Below, one piece after another: positions 45,365 through 53,999 of a stretch of 64,000 nt of DNA. Numbering within the stretch: position 1 is the stretch's first letter; the number at the start of each line of letters is the position of its first letter. Both the position numbers and the translations under genes were made by a program. The notes beneath the pieces are model-generated. The model saw nothing but the letters and a program-made list of their open reading frames with translations, was not told the origin of the DNA and did not search any database. The DNA is from OLB6 sp964620125 (GTDB lineage Bacteria; Bacteroidota; Ignavibacteria; Kapaibacteriales; Kapaibacteriaceae): assembly GCA_964620125.1 (NCBI GenBank), contig CAZUGQ010000014.1, forward strand, positions 5,797 through 69,796, read 5' to 3'.

Positions 45365-47668
45365 TTAGTTAATCACACACAGCCGTGTAGAAATATCGGC
45401 ACCGCTCTGCAGCTTAAGGAGCACTTGCCCTTGCACGGCTTCTGGTAACTGCACCGCCATCCAGCGACCGGTCATACCGAACGAAGTGCTGCTCAACAGC
45501 CTCCCCTGAAGGTCCCACGCAGAAAGTTCCATGTATGCACGTGGGTTTCCCTGCACGTGGACGGTCCGCCCGTCGGCCAGTATTGCAACAATAGCCATCG
45601 GTTGAGACCCATACCTCACAACGCGCTTCTCAGATGCACATGAGTTACTAGTCACCGAATCCGCAACCTCGAAGAAGGTATCACAGTCATCTGTTGGTAT
45701 ACCGCGCACCGTAACCTCTTCTTCGCCTTCAAACAACAGCAGGAGAGCTTCGACAACGGCAAGAGTATCTGAGTTGGCATCTGGCTGTATTCGAACCAAC
45801 GTGTGCTGTGCATTTGATGCCACGGTTGATACATGAGTTCCACGCAGAACCACGGGTCCGTAGAATGCTACGTTGGGGAGTGCAAGCTCCACATCGAAAG
45901 GACCAGAGGATATACCTGAACCTTTTACAACAGTCACCGTTGCCGTGGTACCGGCAAGATTGGCTTCGGCAATCACCATGAGCGTCAGTGGTGGTTTACC
46001 CTGCGGATAGGCGTACACCCACACTGTGTCTGTGGCACTGCACCCATCTTCACTCCAGCCCCTTACAACAAACTGCGTGTGCTGGAAAACCCGAACAACA
46101 GGATTGGCAGATAGGCGGTTGCCAATACCCGGCTTGTATTCCCATTCGTATCGAACTCCACCAGAGGCGTGCAGTGTTCCTGCTGCACTGTCACATAAAA
46201 CGATGCTGTTGCCAGCACTGATCGAAGGTGCACCCTGCACGTGAATCCTATACTCGGCAGAGTCGGCACCGTACTGGTTCGACACACGAAGCACAACCCG
46301 GTAGTGGCCTTCTTGCAAATACCAGATCGGTGGCGGCACCTTACCGAAAAAGCTAGCAGGCTCACCCCCCTCGAACGTCCATTCCCAGGTGGTTGGCTTG
46401 TTCTTCGACAGATCCGTGTAGATCGCACTATCCCCTTGGCACACCACCGTGTCGAAATCCATCACAACAATTGGAGGAGCACATACTTCACGCAATGAAT
46501 TGTCGAGCATCGACGTTACAAGGTTGGGTAGACCAACAATGATCCGAGCAGGTGCCTGGAATCCAAGAAAGCGACTTCTGAATTGGCAGCCAACGCCCGG
46601 AACATTGGGCGAAGCAATACGCGCCAAACCAAACGATTCCGCAAGCCACAGAGATCCATCCGGTCCCTGCTGAATTCCTCCCAGCTCATGGTCGCGGTTA
46701 TTGTCGGCAAGTGTTCCAATCAGAATGGGCTGACTCACACCACGTACGTCGTATTGACGCACCACAGGACCCGGCGAGTTACCAGCCACCCACTCAACGG
46801 TGTAGAGCAACGAACCCGACGGAGAAAAACACACACCATAGTTTCGGCTCACAGTATCCAGCATCACGGGATTGGTAACTGCTCCGGTATACAGATTAAA
46901 GTCGAACACTTCCGTGCGATAACTGAACGGAACGGCCATGGCAAGTTTGGTGCCGTCGCGCGAGAATGCCATGAGACCTTGCCCGTATGCACCTCCACGA
47001 ACATTACGAACGGACGGCACGTAGGCCGCCCCAACTCTGCTGATCACCGGCGGCTCTAAGCCATCCTTCGTAAGCTTATAAGCATAAAACGTTGGATGCT
47101 CCTTGGCATGCACAACAAGCCAGATGTTCTGTCCGTCGCAATGTTGTGTTGCTACCAGCTTTTCGGCCATACCCTCGGCAACTACTACGTTGGACTGTGT
47201 AATCACGCCAGCAGGATCCACAGAAAAGTCAACCACATTCATTGTAAGCGCACTGTCGTCATCTTCGGGTCGAGAACTCAAGTCGCCAATACAGAACACA
47301 TAAAAACGAGTGCATTCTTCCACTCTGCGGAATGTGGGATCGGGCAGAATCAATGCACTCTGTGAACTCGATGGGCCACCGCGCAACTGTGCTGCACCGG
47401 GCATAACAGACCCATCTGTACGGTACACGCGCCGACCATCGGTCGAAAACATGAGTGCACCCGTAAGGGGATGGCACCACATGCTTGATCCTTCGTCCGT
47501 ATAAAACGGTGCCGACCGCGCGACTGGTGAGCCCCCTGAAAAATCCAAGCCGGCATAGTAGCCAAACTGCCACACATTGTATTGCCGCTGGGCTGCACAA
47601 GGCGATGCCAGCAGGGTCCATACGATTAGCCCAGCACCAATAGCAAGACAAGTGGATCTAGTTCTCAT
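45365..47668 (-). CDS. Exported PKD-domain surface protein, 767 aa
   Basis: A signal peptide ends PCAAQ (residue ~27). Residues ~30-400 look like a beta-propeller (YNVWQFGYYAGLDFSGG, GLMAFSRDGTKLAMAVPF, LGGIQQGPDGSLWLAESFG), as in gliding/T9SS-associated proteins that begin with a similar segment. A PKD domain follows (VVCQGDSAIYTDLSKNKPTTWEWTFEGGEP...YRVVLRVSNQYGADSAEY), then Cys-containing beta domains. The last ~70 residues are T9SS-tail-like (AWDLQGRLLSSTSFG, GQVLLKLQSGADISTRLCVIN). It converges on tRNA-Thr with a 29-base gap. No good Shine-Dalgarno sequence is seen before the ATG. It is probably a surface protein of unknown ligand. Confidence 0.78.
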   Translation of the reverse strand: MRTRSTCLAIGAGLIVWTLLASPCAAQRQYNVWQFGYYAGLDFSGGSPVARSAPFYTDEGSSMWCHPLTGALMFSTDGRRVYRTDGSVMPGAAQLRGGPSSSQSALILPDPTFRRVEECTRFYVFCIGDLSSRPEDDDSALTMNVVDFSVDPAGVITQSNVVVAEGMAEKLVATQHCDGQNIWLVVHAKEHPTFYAYKLTKDGLEPPVISRVGAAYVPSVRNVRGGAYGQGLMAFSRDGTKLAMAVPFSYRTEVFDFNLYTGAVTNPVMLDTVSRNYGVCFSPSGSLLYTVEWVAGNSPGPVVRQYDVRGVSQPILIGTLADNNRDHELGGIQQGPDGSLWLAESFGLARIASPNVPGVGCQFRSRFLGFQAPARIIVGLPNLVTSMLDNSLREVCAPPIVVMDFDTVVCQGDSAIYTDLSKNKPTTWEWTFEGGEPASFFGKVPPPIWYLQEGHYRVVLRVSNQYGADSAEYRIHVQGAPSISAGNSIVLCDSAAGTLHASGGVRYEWEYKPGIGNRLSANPVVRVFQHTQFVVRGWSEDGCSATDTVWVYAYPQGKPPLTLMVIAEANLAGTTATVTVVKGSGISSGPFDVELALPNVAFYGPVVLRGTHVSTVASNAQHTLVRIQPDANSDTLAVVEALLLLFEGEEEVTVRGIPTDDCDTFFEVADSVTSNSCASEKRVVRYGSQPMAIVAILADGRTVHVQGNPRAYMELSAWDLQGRLLSSTSFGMTGRWMAVQLPEAVQGQVLLKLQSGADISTRLCVIN

Positions 47669-47723
47669 CGTTCGATGAACAACCTACGAATGCAATGGTT
47701 CACTCCGAGCAATAAATTCCCGT

Positions 47724-48893
47724 ATGCACACCGCCAAACTCAAACCCCGTGAACACCACCGGATTCTGGAAGGTCACCTCTGGGTGTTTCGTAATGAACT
47801 CTCCGTAACACCCGACGCCGCCGCTGGAGAAGTGGTTCACGTTTTGTCCTTCGACGAACGACCGCTTGGCATTGGCTTCTACCACCCAACATCACGGATT
47901 GCGATACGGATGGCAGGGGGCGTTGGCGAAACAGTTGATGTAGAGTATTTCGAACGTCGGTTCCGTCGGGCGCAGGAGCTTCGCAACACCCTTCTTCCGG
48001 CCGAGGAAGCATACCGAGTAGTTTTTGGCGAGGCTGATTTTCTTAGCGGATTGATTGTGGACCGTTTTGCCGACACGCTGGTAGTACAGATGTTTTCGGC
48101 AGGAATGGATGTACGCCGACACGAGATCTGCGAGGCGCTACGCCGTGTGCTCCCAACGACAACGGGAATCGTTGAGCGTAACTCAATGCCTACACGAGTG
48201 AAGGAAGGTTTGGAATTGCGTGATGGTCTGCTGTGGGGTACCGTACCCGACAGGATACCTTTCCGTGAGAATGGACTTCGGCTGGAGGTTGACGTAGTAG
48301 GTGGACAGAAGACGGGCTACTTTCTTGACCAAAAGCTCAACCGTTCATGGGTTGGTGCTCGTGCTGCCGGGATGCGCGTGCTGGACGCCTTCTGCAACGT
48401 GGGAGGGTTTGCCCTCTGTGCGGCGAAAGGAGGTGCCACCAAGGTGTTAGGGGTTGACAGTTCGGCACACGCCATTGAACACGCCAAACACCACGCGCAC
48501 ATCAATGAACTGCAGAATGTGGAGTTTCAGACAGGCAATGTTTTTGACGTGCTCAGAGATCATGCAAGTGAAGGAAGAACGTGGGACATGATTATCCTCG
48601 ATCCACCATCGTTTGCGAAAACACGGTCTGCCCTGCCTGGGGCACGGTCCGGTTATTCCGAGCTAAACCGGGCCGCACTGAAACTCCTTGAACCGGGCGG
48701 ACTTCTTGTAAGTGCTTCATGCACGCAACTCATTCCAGAACATGAGCTTTTGGATATTGTGTACCGCGAAGCAGCACGATTGCGAAAGCCATTGCGTCTT
48801 GTGCACCGCGGCAATCAGGCCCCCGACCATCCCGTATTATTGGCCATGCCTGAAACGGCGTATCTGAAGTTTTTGGTGTTCGATGTGGCCTAG
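47724..48893 (+). CDS. rlmI: Class I SAM-dependent rRNA (cytosine-C5) methyltransferase, RlmI-like
   Basis: The 389-aa protein has an N-terminal PUA-type RNA-binding domain (KPREHHRILEGHLWVFRNEL...AGEVVHVLSFDERPLGIGFYHP). Its Rossmann methyltransferase domain has the SAM motif VLDAFCNVGGFALCAAKGG, GVDSSAHAIEHAKHHA, and the catalytic-type motif IILDPPSF. Family members methylate cytosine in 23S rRNA; RlmI (C1962) is the closest named type, but the exact position is not certain here. It starts 55 bases from the divergent PKD gene. The 122-base gap after it contains no recognised element. Confidence 0.85.
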   Translation: MHTAKLKPREHHRILEGHLWVFRNELSVTPDAAAGEVVHVLSFDERPLGIGFYHPTSRIAIRMAGGVGETVDVEYFERRFRRAQELRNTLLPAEEAYRVVFGEADFLSGLIVDRFADTLVVQMFSAGMDVRRHEICEALRRVLPTTTGIVERNSMPTRVKEGLELRDGLLWGTVPDRIPFRENGLRLEVDVVGGQKTGYFLDQKLNRSWVGARAAGMRVLDAFCNVGGFALCAAKGGATKVLGVDSSAHAIEHAKHHAHINELQNVEFQTGNVFDVLRDHASEGRTWDMIILDPPSFAKTRSALPGARSGYSELNRAALKLLEPGGLLVSASCTQLIPEHELLDIVYREAARLRKPLRLVHRGNQAPDHPVLLAMPETAYLKFLVFDVA

Positions 48894-49015
48894 TTCCCTG
48901 CCAATGTTTTGCAGTGTTCATTGTCCACATCAACCTGTAACGATTGGCTCGTTCGAACAACGGCCGTACATTGCGTCCGACTACGAGCGGATGTTTCTTT
49001 TCAACCGAGCGTGGC

Positions 49016-50458
49016 ATGCTAGACTACTTTAGTGACGACGATGCGGGTGATGAGCAGGATGCTCAGAACCTTGATGAAACACTTCAGCGGTTTCGTGAAT
49101 CTCATCGCAGCGGCCAGTGGCAGAATGGTCTGCCAAGCCCCGAGGCCCTCGAGTCCGTTGTCCACTTCTGCCTGGAAACCCAAAAGTTCGAAGATGCTCT
49201 CACCTTTGCTCGCATGTGGCGAGAGAGTGCTCCGTACAGTGCCGATGCCTGGCACAAGATGGGTATCGCTCTTGGCAGCCTAGGCCGATGGCATGATGCC
49301 CTGGAATGTTATACCCGGTCAGCCGAGCTTGACCCGGTTGACGTTGAGATAGCCGTTAACCGTGGCATCGCCTTGGAGCAGCTTGGACGTTTAGACGACG
49401 CCAGCGCCGTGATCGAGCGCGTGTTGGATATGGAGCCCGACAACGCCGATGCCTTGTTCACCAAGGCCATGATACTGGAAAAATGTGCTCGGTTCGACGA
49501 AGCCAAACGGCTGTTTACATACCTGGCACGGCAGGAAGGTTTTGTTCGCGACGCTCTTTTTGAACTGGCCTATTGCCATGAGTCGCTCTTAGAGTTCGAC
49601 GACGCCGCTGCCGTGTACGACAAGCTCATCAATCAAGACCCGTACGACGCCAATGCATGGTTCAACAAGGGCGTGATTCTGGGTAAAAAGGGCGCTCATC
49701 GGCTGGCCGTTGCCTGTTACGACATGGCAACGGTGATTAAGGCCGACTTTGTGAATGCCTGGTACAACATGGGCAACGCTCAGGCAGCCTTGGGCAAGAT
49801 TGACGAAGCCATCGAAGCATACCGCATGGCTCATGCCAGTGACCCGCGGGACGTACCGGTGATGCATAACCTTGCCTCGTCACTCGAAGACAGAGGCAAC
49901 TATGCCGAGGCAATCGAGATGTTCACCAAGGCACTGGCGATAGAACCTTCGCACATTGCATCCATCTTTGGTAGGGGCACCTGCTACGATGCACTCGAGC
50001 AATTCGATAAGGCCGTGGAAGACTACGAGGCTGCCTTGGATCTTGATCCGAATCAGGGTGATGTGTGGTATGCCAAGGCTGATGCCCTTTACAATGCCAA
50101 TCGACTATCGGAGGCAGTTGGTGCCTACCGAATGGCATTAGAGCTAAACCCGGATGATCTGGAATGCTGGTTCGACTTTGGCTCGAGCATGCTTGAGTCA
50201 GGCGACGTTATGGAAGCACTCCAAGCCTTTGCTCACTGTGTGGATATCGAACCTGAGTGGGCTGACGGGTATTATGCCATGGCCAAGGCACTATGCGCTG
50301 CAGGGCAGCCAGTTAGTGCCATGCCCTACCTGCAGCGGTCCTTCGCACTAGCCCCTAAGAAGAGGCAGGAATTTGAAACCGATTTTCAAGCCATCGCCGG
50401 TCCACTCGGCATGGAGTATTTGAGGAATATCATTGACGACAGGAGCACAGACGAGTAA
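49016..50458 (+). CDS. Cytoplasmic TPR-repeat protein, 480 aa
   Basis: I chose the ATG at 49016 (MLDYFSDDDAGDEQDAQ), with GAG upstream; 24 earlier open codons lack a plausible start. An acidic N-terminus is followed from about residue 65 to the end by about eleven tandem tetratricopeptide repeats (for example AWHKMGIALGSLGRWHDALECY, AWYNMGNAQAALGKIDEAIEAY, VWYAKADALYNANRLSEAVGAY). There is no signal peptide. TPR arrays act as protein-binding scaffolds; the partner is unknown. The stop overlaps the bacilliredoxin start (TAATG), so the two are co-translated. Confidence 0.85.
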   Translation: MLDYFSDDDAGDEQDAQNLDETLQRFRESHRSGQWQNGLPSPEALESVVHFCLETQKFEDALTFARMWRESAPYSADAWHKMGIALGSLGRWHDALECYTRSAELDPVDVEIAVNRGIALEQLGRLDDASAVIERVLDMEPDNADALFTKAMILEKCARFDEAKRLFTYLARQEGFVRDALFELAYCHESLLEFDDAAAVYDKLINQDPYDANAWFNKGVILGKKGAHRLAVACYDMATVIKADFVNAWYNMGNAQAALGKIDEAIEAYRMAHASDPRDVPVMHNLASSLEDRGNYAEAIEMFTKALAIEPSHIASIFGRGTCYDALEQFDKAVEDYEAALDLDPNQGDVWYAKADALYNANRLSEAVGAYRMALELNPDDLECWFDFGSSMLESGDVMEALQAFAHCVDIEPEWADGYYAMAKALCAAGQPVSAMPYLQRSFALAPKKRQEFETDFQAIAGPLGMEYLRNIIDDRSTDE

Positions 50459-50877
50459 TGCCGTACGACCCCATGTTGGTAAAACCAATGCGAGAAGAAC
50501 TCACAAGCATTGGAATCAAGGAATTGAGAACTCCGGAAGAAGTAGATGAAGCGTTCGCCAAACCGGGGCTTACGATGGTTGTGGTAAACAGTGTGTGCGG
50601 ATGTGCCGCTGGCTCTGCCAGGCCGGGCATCAGAATGGCCTTAGAACATCCGAATCGTCCGGATCATGTTGTAACGGTGTTTGCAGGCCAGGATCTAGAG
50701 GCAACCGAACGAGCCCGAAGCTATTTCACCGGCATGCCCCCGTCCTCACCGTCGGTAGCAATCCTTCGTGATGGGGAGTTGGTTGCCTTCATGCCGCGGC
50801 ACCACATCGAAGGCCGCATGCCGGAACAGATTGCTTCGGCACTCATCCAAGCCTTCGATTCGCTGGTTGTTGCCTGA
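50458..50877 (+). CDS. Bacilliredoxin (BrxA/BrxB, YphP/YqiW family)
   Basis: The 139-aa thioredoxin-fold protein carries the diagnostic CGC motif (Cys47-Gly-Cys49 in VCGCAAGSARPG) and the conserved MPYDPMLVKPMREELTSIG start. In Bacillus, such proteins remove bacillithiol from mixed disulphides. Bacillithiol use in this organism is not shown by the window, so the cofactor is inferred. It overlaps the TPR gene by one base. It converges on the YgjP-type gene (13-base gap). Confidence 0.93.
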   Translation: MPYDPMLVKPMREELTSIGIKELRTPEEVDEAFAKPGLTMVVVNSVCGCAAGSARPGIRMALEHPNRPDHVVTVFAGQDLEATERARSYFTGMPPSSPSVAILRDGELVAFMPRHHIEGRMPEQIASALIQAFDSLVVA

Positions 50878-50890
50878 AAGCGGGCAGCTT

Positions 50891-51508
50891 TTAGGAGCTT
50901 AGCACAACCGTCCACCTATCGAGCTCAGCATTAGCCAAATCATAATTCGGCAGGATTTGGCGCGCCAAACTCCGAAACTCAGCCCCGTGGTTCATGTGTA
51001 CGAGGTGGGCAAGTTCGTGGGCAATCACAGCTTGCGAGCAGGCATCAGGCACTCTGATGAGTCGTGTGTTAAGGGTGATATGCCCACTTGCGGAGCACGA
51101 GCCCCAGCGGCGCCGCATCACGCGAAGCCGGAGCGACTGGAATCGAAGTGCGCCCAGACTTAATGCTGGCAGCATAGCATGTATCATCCCGGTGAACACC
51201 TCGTGTGCCTGTTTACGCTCCCATACATCCCGCGCTTGCGGAGCCCCCTCCCAGAATCTTTCCAAGCCCCTGTGATAGAAAGAGTTAGGTCTGGTAAGGG
51301 GCGGAAGGCTTTCGTTGATTGCAGCTACCTGAGCAAGTCGTGCCTCGATCCAGGCAGCTCGATCGCTCAGGAAAGCGTCAATTTCGCGCTGCGGAAAGCG
51401 GAGGGGCGACCGAACAACCAGCTCACCCGTAGGGTGAACTTCGACGGCTATGGTACGCCGACGGCTACGTTTCAGGGTATAGCTATGAACGGTAACCTTT
51501 TGAGACAT
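50891..51508 (-). CDS. YgjP-type zinc metallopeptidase (DUF45), 205 aa
   Basis: The motif HELAHLVHMNHGAEF gives a HExxH zinc site with a third His ligand. The preceding WGSCSASGHITLNTRL is typical of the YgjP/WLM-like family. I chose the ATG at 51508; the open frame to 51634 would overlap the divergent sigma gene. Substrates of this family are poorly known. One copy of the dispersed octamer is at 51242. Confidence 0.85.
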   Translation of the reverse strand: MSQKVTVHSYTLKRSRRRTIAVEVHPTGELVVRSPLRFPQREIDAFLSDRAAWIEARLAQVAAINESLPPLTRPNSFYHRGLERFWEGAPQARDVWERKQAHEVFTGMIHAMLPALSLGALRFQSLRLRVMRRRWGSCSASGHITLNTRLIRVPDACSQAVIAHELAHLVHMNHGAEFRSLARQILPNYDLANAELDRWTVVLSS

Positions 51509-51527
51509 CTCTTGTTGCTCCCCTAGG

Positions 51528-52091
51528 ATGGAGAGAAGACTGAGCGAATATACCGACGCCGAACTCTTCGGCCTGTTCAGCACAGAGCAGGGAGAGGAGG
51601 CGTTTGGTGAGTTGTATGCTCGGTACTCCAGCACCGTGTATGCCTACTGCTTACGAGTGATGGGAGACAGGGACAAGGCCCACGACGTGTTTCAGGACAC
51701 GTTCATGAACTTTTTCCAAAGTGCCAAGCGGCATGCCAAGCTGGACAACGTGAAGGGGTATCTGCTAACGATTAGCCGTAACCTCTGTTTGAACGAAAAG
51801 AAACGAGCATTCTCTCAGTCGCTCGAGTTCGATGAGTCACTGTACAACCCAGGTATCTCGCGCGAGGCAGAACGCAGCGAAATGATGCAACTCATAGCCA
51901 TGGCGCTGGAGTTGTTGCCGCACGACATGCGCGAAGCATTCGTGCTGCGAGAGTACCAAGGGTTGTCCTACAACGAAATCACTACAATCCTTGATATCAA
52001 GCTTGAAACAGCCAAGGTGCGTGTGTTTCGGGCTCGGCAGAAGATCAAGGAGATACTCCAGCCGTATTTGGACGAACTGCACCACACCTAG
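51528..52091 (+). CDS. ECF-type RNA polymerase sigma factor, 187 aa
   Basis: Region 2 (about 25-95: ELYARYSSTVYAYCLRVMGDRDKAHDVFQDTFMNFF, then GYLLTISRNLCLNEKKR) and region 4 (about 125-180: LLPHDMREAFVLREYQGLSYNEITTILDIKLETAKVRVFRARQKI) identify a sigma-70 family ECF factor. The ATG has almost no leader and no Shine-Dalgarno sequence; it is 19 bases from the divergent metallopeptidase. The next gene, 23 bases on, starts with a putative anti-sigma domain, so the pair is likely a regulator and its inhibitor. The regulated genes are unknown. Confidence 0.93.
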   Translation: MERRLSEYTDAELFGLFSTEQGEEAFGELYARYSSTVYAYCLRVMGDRDKAHDVFQDTFMNFFQSAKRHAKLDNVKGYLLTISRNLCLNEKKRAFSQSLEFDESLYNPGISREAERSEMMQLIAMALELLPHDMREAFVLREYQGLSYNEITTILDIKLETAKVRVFRARQKIKEILQPYLDELHHT

Positions 52092-52114
52092 GAGAACCCT
52101 CCAGGAGGGAGCGT

Positions 52115-53317
52115 ATGGAAAACCAACAAGAACAAATCAACCAATTGCTGGACGGTGAGCTGGATACAATGATGGAGCAATCATTGTATGGAAGGCTTGC
52201 CGTGGATGCCGAGTTGCGGGCCGAAATGCGGGAACAGCTTGCCATGCGGCTTGCCATTCAGGAGGATCGTGCATTACTCGTGCCTCCAGCAGCCCTCACG
52301 AACAATGTTTTCTCAGGCCTTGGTTTTGCAGCTCCTCTGGCAGGAGCTGCCGCCGGTGCTGCCGGTGGTAGCATGCTTACGCAATGGCTTAGCAGATTGG
52401 GTATCCCTATTGCAAGTGCATTGGCTGCTACTGGACTCACGATTGCACTTTCTAATGGTGGTGCACCATCATCTTCCCAGGTTGCACAAACAACATCTGT
52501 CGTTGCCGGCCAAACACCTTCGGCTCCGATCCTGCCCGAAAAGATCACCACCGTTAACGAAGTCCCTACCACGCCAACCATGCGTACGGTATACGTAACC
52601 GATCCTCATGTTCGCGAACAGTTGGCACTGCTCGAAGCTGAGAACAACCGACTACGGGCTGAGTTGGCTAACCGACCTACGGTGGAAGTTTCGACGTCGG
52701 AAACAACGGTGCAGCAACACGAACAACCTCGACTTGCAGAGGTACGACTTGTTCAGGCATACTCACCGCAGAGAACGGCCGACGTCCAGCCGTATGCCGT
52801 GCAGGCATTGCGCACTGCGCCAAGCACTGAATTCCTGCCGGGTGTCTCGCTCCAGGTTCGAGGCTTTTCGCTGAATGCCTTGCAGAGTACACAAGCTCCC
52901 GAACAGTCGGACTGGTACAGCAATCTAGGATTGAGTTTCCTGTATCGCTTCTCGAACAACCACAGTGCTGGAATTGAGCTGGGCAATGAATCATTCCCCA
53001 TGATCTTTCAAGGTGACCGCAACGGACAGGTTATCCAGTATGAACAATTCCCCACTGCCTTCTGGGTGGGTGCCACATACAGATTTACGGGCAACAGTTT
53101 TAGTGCCTTCCCTGCCGCACCGTACGCTCAGGCAACTCTTGCCGGATCTCAGTTTGGTCCAATAGGACGCGTTGCTGGTGGCATTCAGTATACACCGCTG
53201 GGCCCGGTAAGCTTCTTGCTGGGCGTGGAGGCGGCAAGCCTTGCCTACAGCTTCCAAAACCAGTGGTACTTCTCACCCAAGGTTGGCCTTACCTACGGTA
53301 TGGCCGTACGATTCTGA
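52115..53317 (+). CDS. Putative anti-sigma protein fused to a beta-barrel-like domain, 400 aa
   Basis: AGGAGGG precedes the ATG. Residues 1-70 (INQLLDGELDTMMEQSLYGRLAVDAELRAEMREQL) are like the short helical anti-sigma N-termini of this superphylum, which lack a zinc HxxxCxxC motif. A hydrophobic segment (about 85-117) could cross the inner membrane. A Thr/Pro linker and a short coiled coil (VREQLALLEAENNRLRAELAN, broken here at about 166-186) follow. Residues ~265-400 alternate aromatic and Gly strands (LGLSFLYRF, SAGIELG, FWVGATYRF, VAGGIQYTPLGPVSFLLG, VGLTYGMAVRF), ending in Phe like an outer-membrane barrel. It would bind the adjacent sigma factor. The barrel assignment is inferred from the pattern only. 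Confidence 0.7.
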   Translation: MENQQEQINQLLDGELDTMMEQSLYGRLAVDAELRAEMREQLAMRLAIQEDRALLVPPAALTNNVFSGLGFAAPLAGAAAGAAGGSMLTQWLSRLGIPIASALAATGLTIALSNGGAPSSSQVAQTTSVVAGQTPSAPILPEKITTVNEVPTTPTMRTVYVTDPHVREQLALLEAENNRLRAELANRPTVEVSTSETTVQQHEQPRLAEVRLVQAYSPQRTADVQPYAVQALRTAPSTEFLPGVSLQVRGFSLNALQSTQAPEQSDWYSNLGLSFLYRFSNNHSAGIELGNESFPMIFQGDRNGQVIQYEQFPTAFWVGATYRFTGNSFSAFPAAPYAQATLAGSQFGPIGRVAGGIQYTPLGPVSFLLGVEAASLAYSFQNQWYFSPKVGLTYGMAVRF

Positions 53318-53336
53318 TCATCAACATTCTACTCTC

Positions 53337-53897
53337 ATGATACGCTCCCTTTCTTTCGCAACCCTGATTGGTGCCGCGCTCGCGCTCGCGGCATGCCAAT
53401 CACCGCTGGATACCGATGTGCCACGCATCGAAACACCTCTTACACCAGCGCCAAAGGTTACCCCATCGTATGTGCAAACGGCATTCACAACTGGCGACCT
53501 TCGGTATGCCATCGTGGGTACCCCAAACATTTCGGTGGATACCTCATCGGAAACCATGCACTTCTGGATTGATCTCCGTATGGAGCAGACCAACCCTGAT
53601 GCCGATACGCTGATCAATGGTTTCTCGTTGAACCTCGATTCCATTGAGGCCACGGGATACCCCGTTCGCTTGGGACAGCAGCAGGGTTCCATCAACATGG
53701 ACCTTGGTCGTGGCCCGGAAGACGTGAACTTTGCCGAGGAGATCAACACCGGAACAATACTCATCGAGGAACTGCCGCGCAAAGCTGGCGAACCCCGAAC
53801 TGTTGAGATAACCATCCTCATCGAGGGTAACAAGGGTGACCGTGTTCCTGGCTTTGGCGAACAGATGGTTCTGGGCAGACTACGAGTTGAGATTTGA
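53337..53897 (+). CDS. Predicted lipoprotein, 186 aa
   Basis: The ATG at 53337 gives a lipoprotein signal ending LALAAC (lipobox, Cys21); the upstream in-frame codons lie inside the anti-sigma gene and were rejected. The mature part is beta-rich (FTTGDLRYAIVGTPNISVDTSSETMHFWIDLRMEQT...INGFSLNLDSIEA). There is no clear Shine-Dalgarno sequence. It lies 19 bases after the anti-sigma-barrel gene and is probably the third gene of that operon, so it might be part of the envelope sensor (inference). A stem-loop terminator follows. Confidence 0.75.
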   Translation: MIRSLSFATLIGAALALAACQSPLDTDVPRIETPLTPAPKVTPSYVQTAFTTGDLRYAIVGTPNISVDTSSETMHFWIDLRMEQTNPDADTLINGFSLNLDSIEATGYPVRLGQQQGSINMDLGRGPEDVNFAEEINTGTILIEELPRKAGEPRTVEITILIEGNKGDRVPGFGEQMVLGRLRVEI

Positions 53898-53951
53898 TGG
53901 TAGGGGGCTTTTTTTAGATCACCTGTAACTCCGTTGGGTAGGCGGGTTTTT

Positions 53952-53985
53952 AGGGTTGTTCAATCGAAACAACCCTTTTTTATTT
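53952..53985 (+). terminator. Stem-loop terminator abutting the next gene's ribosome-binding site
   Basis: AGGGTTGTT (53952-53960) and AACAACCCT (53968-53976) form a perfect 9-bp stem with a 7-base loop, followed by TTTTTATTT. The Shine-Dalgarno AAGGAGGA of the next gene begins 2 bases later. The 102-base gap also has an octamer copy (AGGGGGCT at 53902) followed by a run of seven T. Confidence 0.75.
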
Positions 53986-53999
53986 CAAGGAGGACTCGA

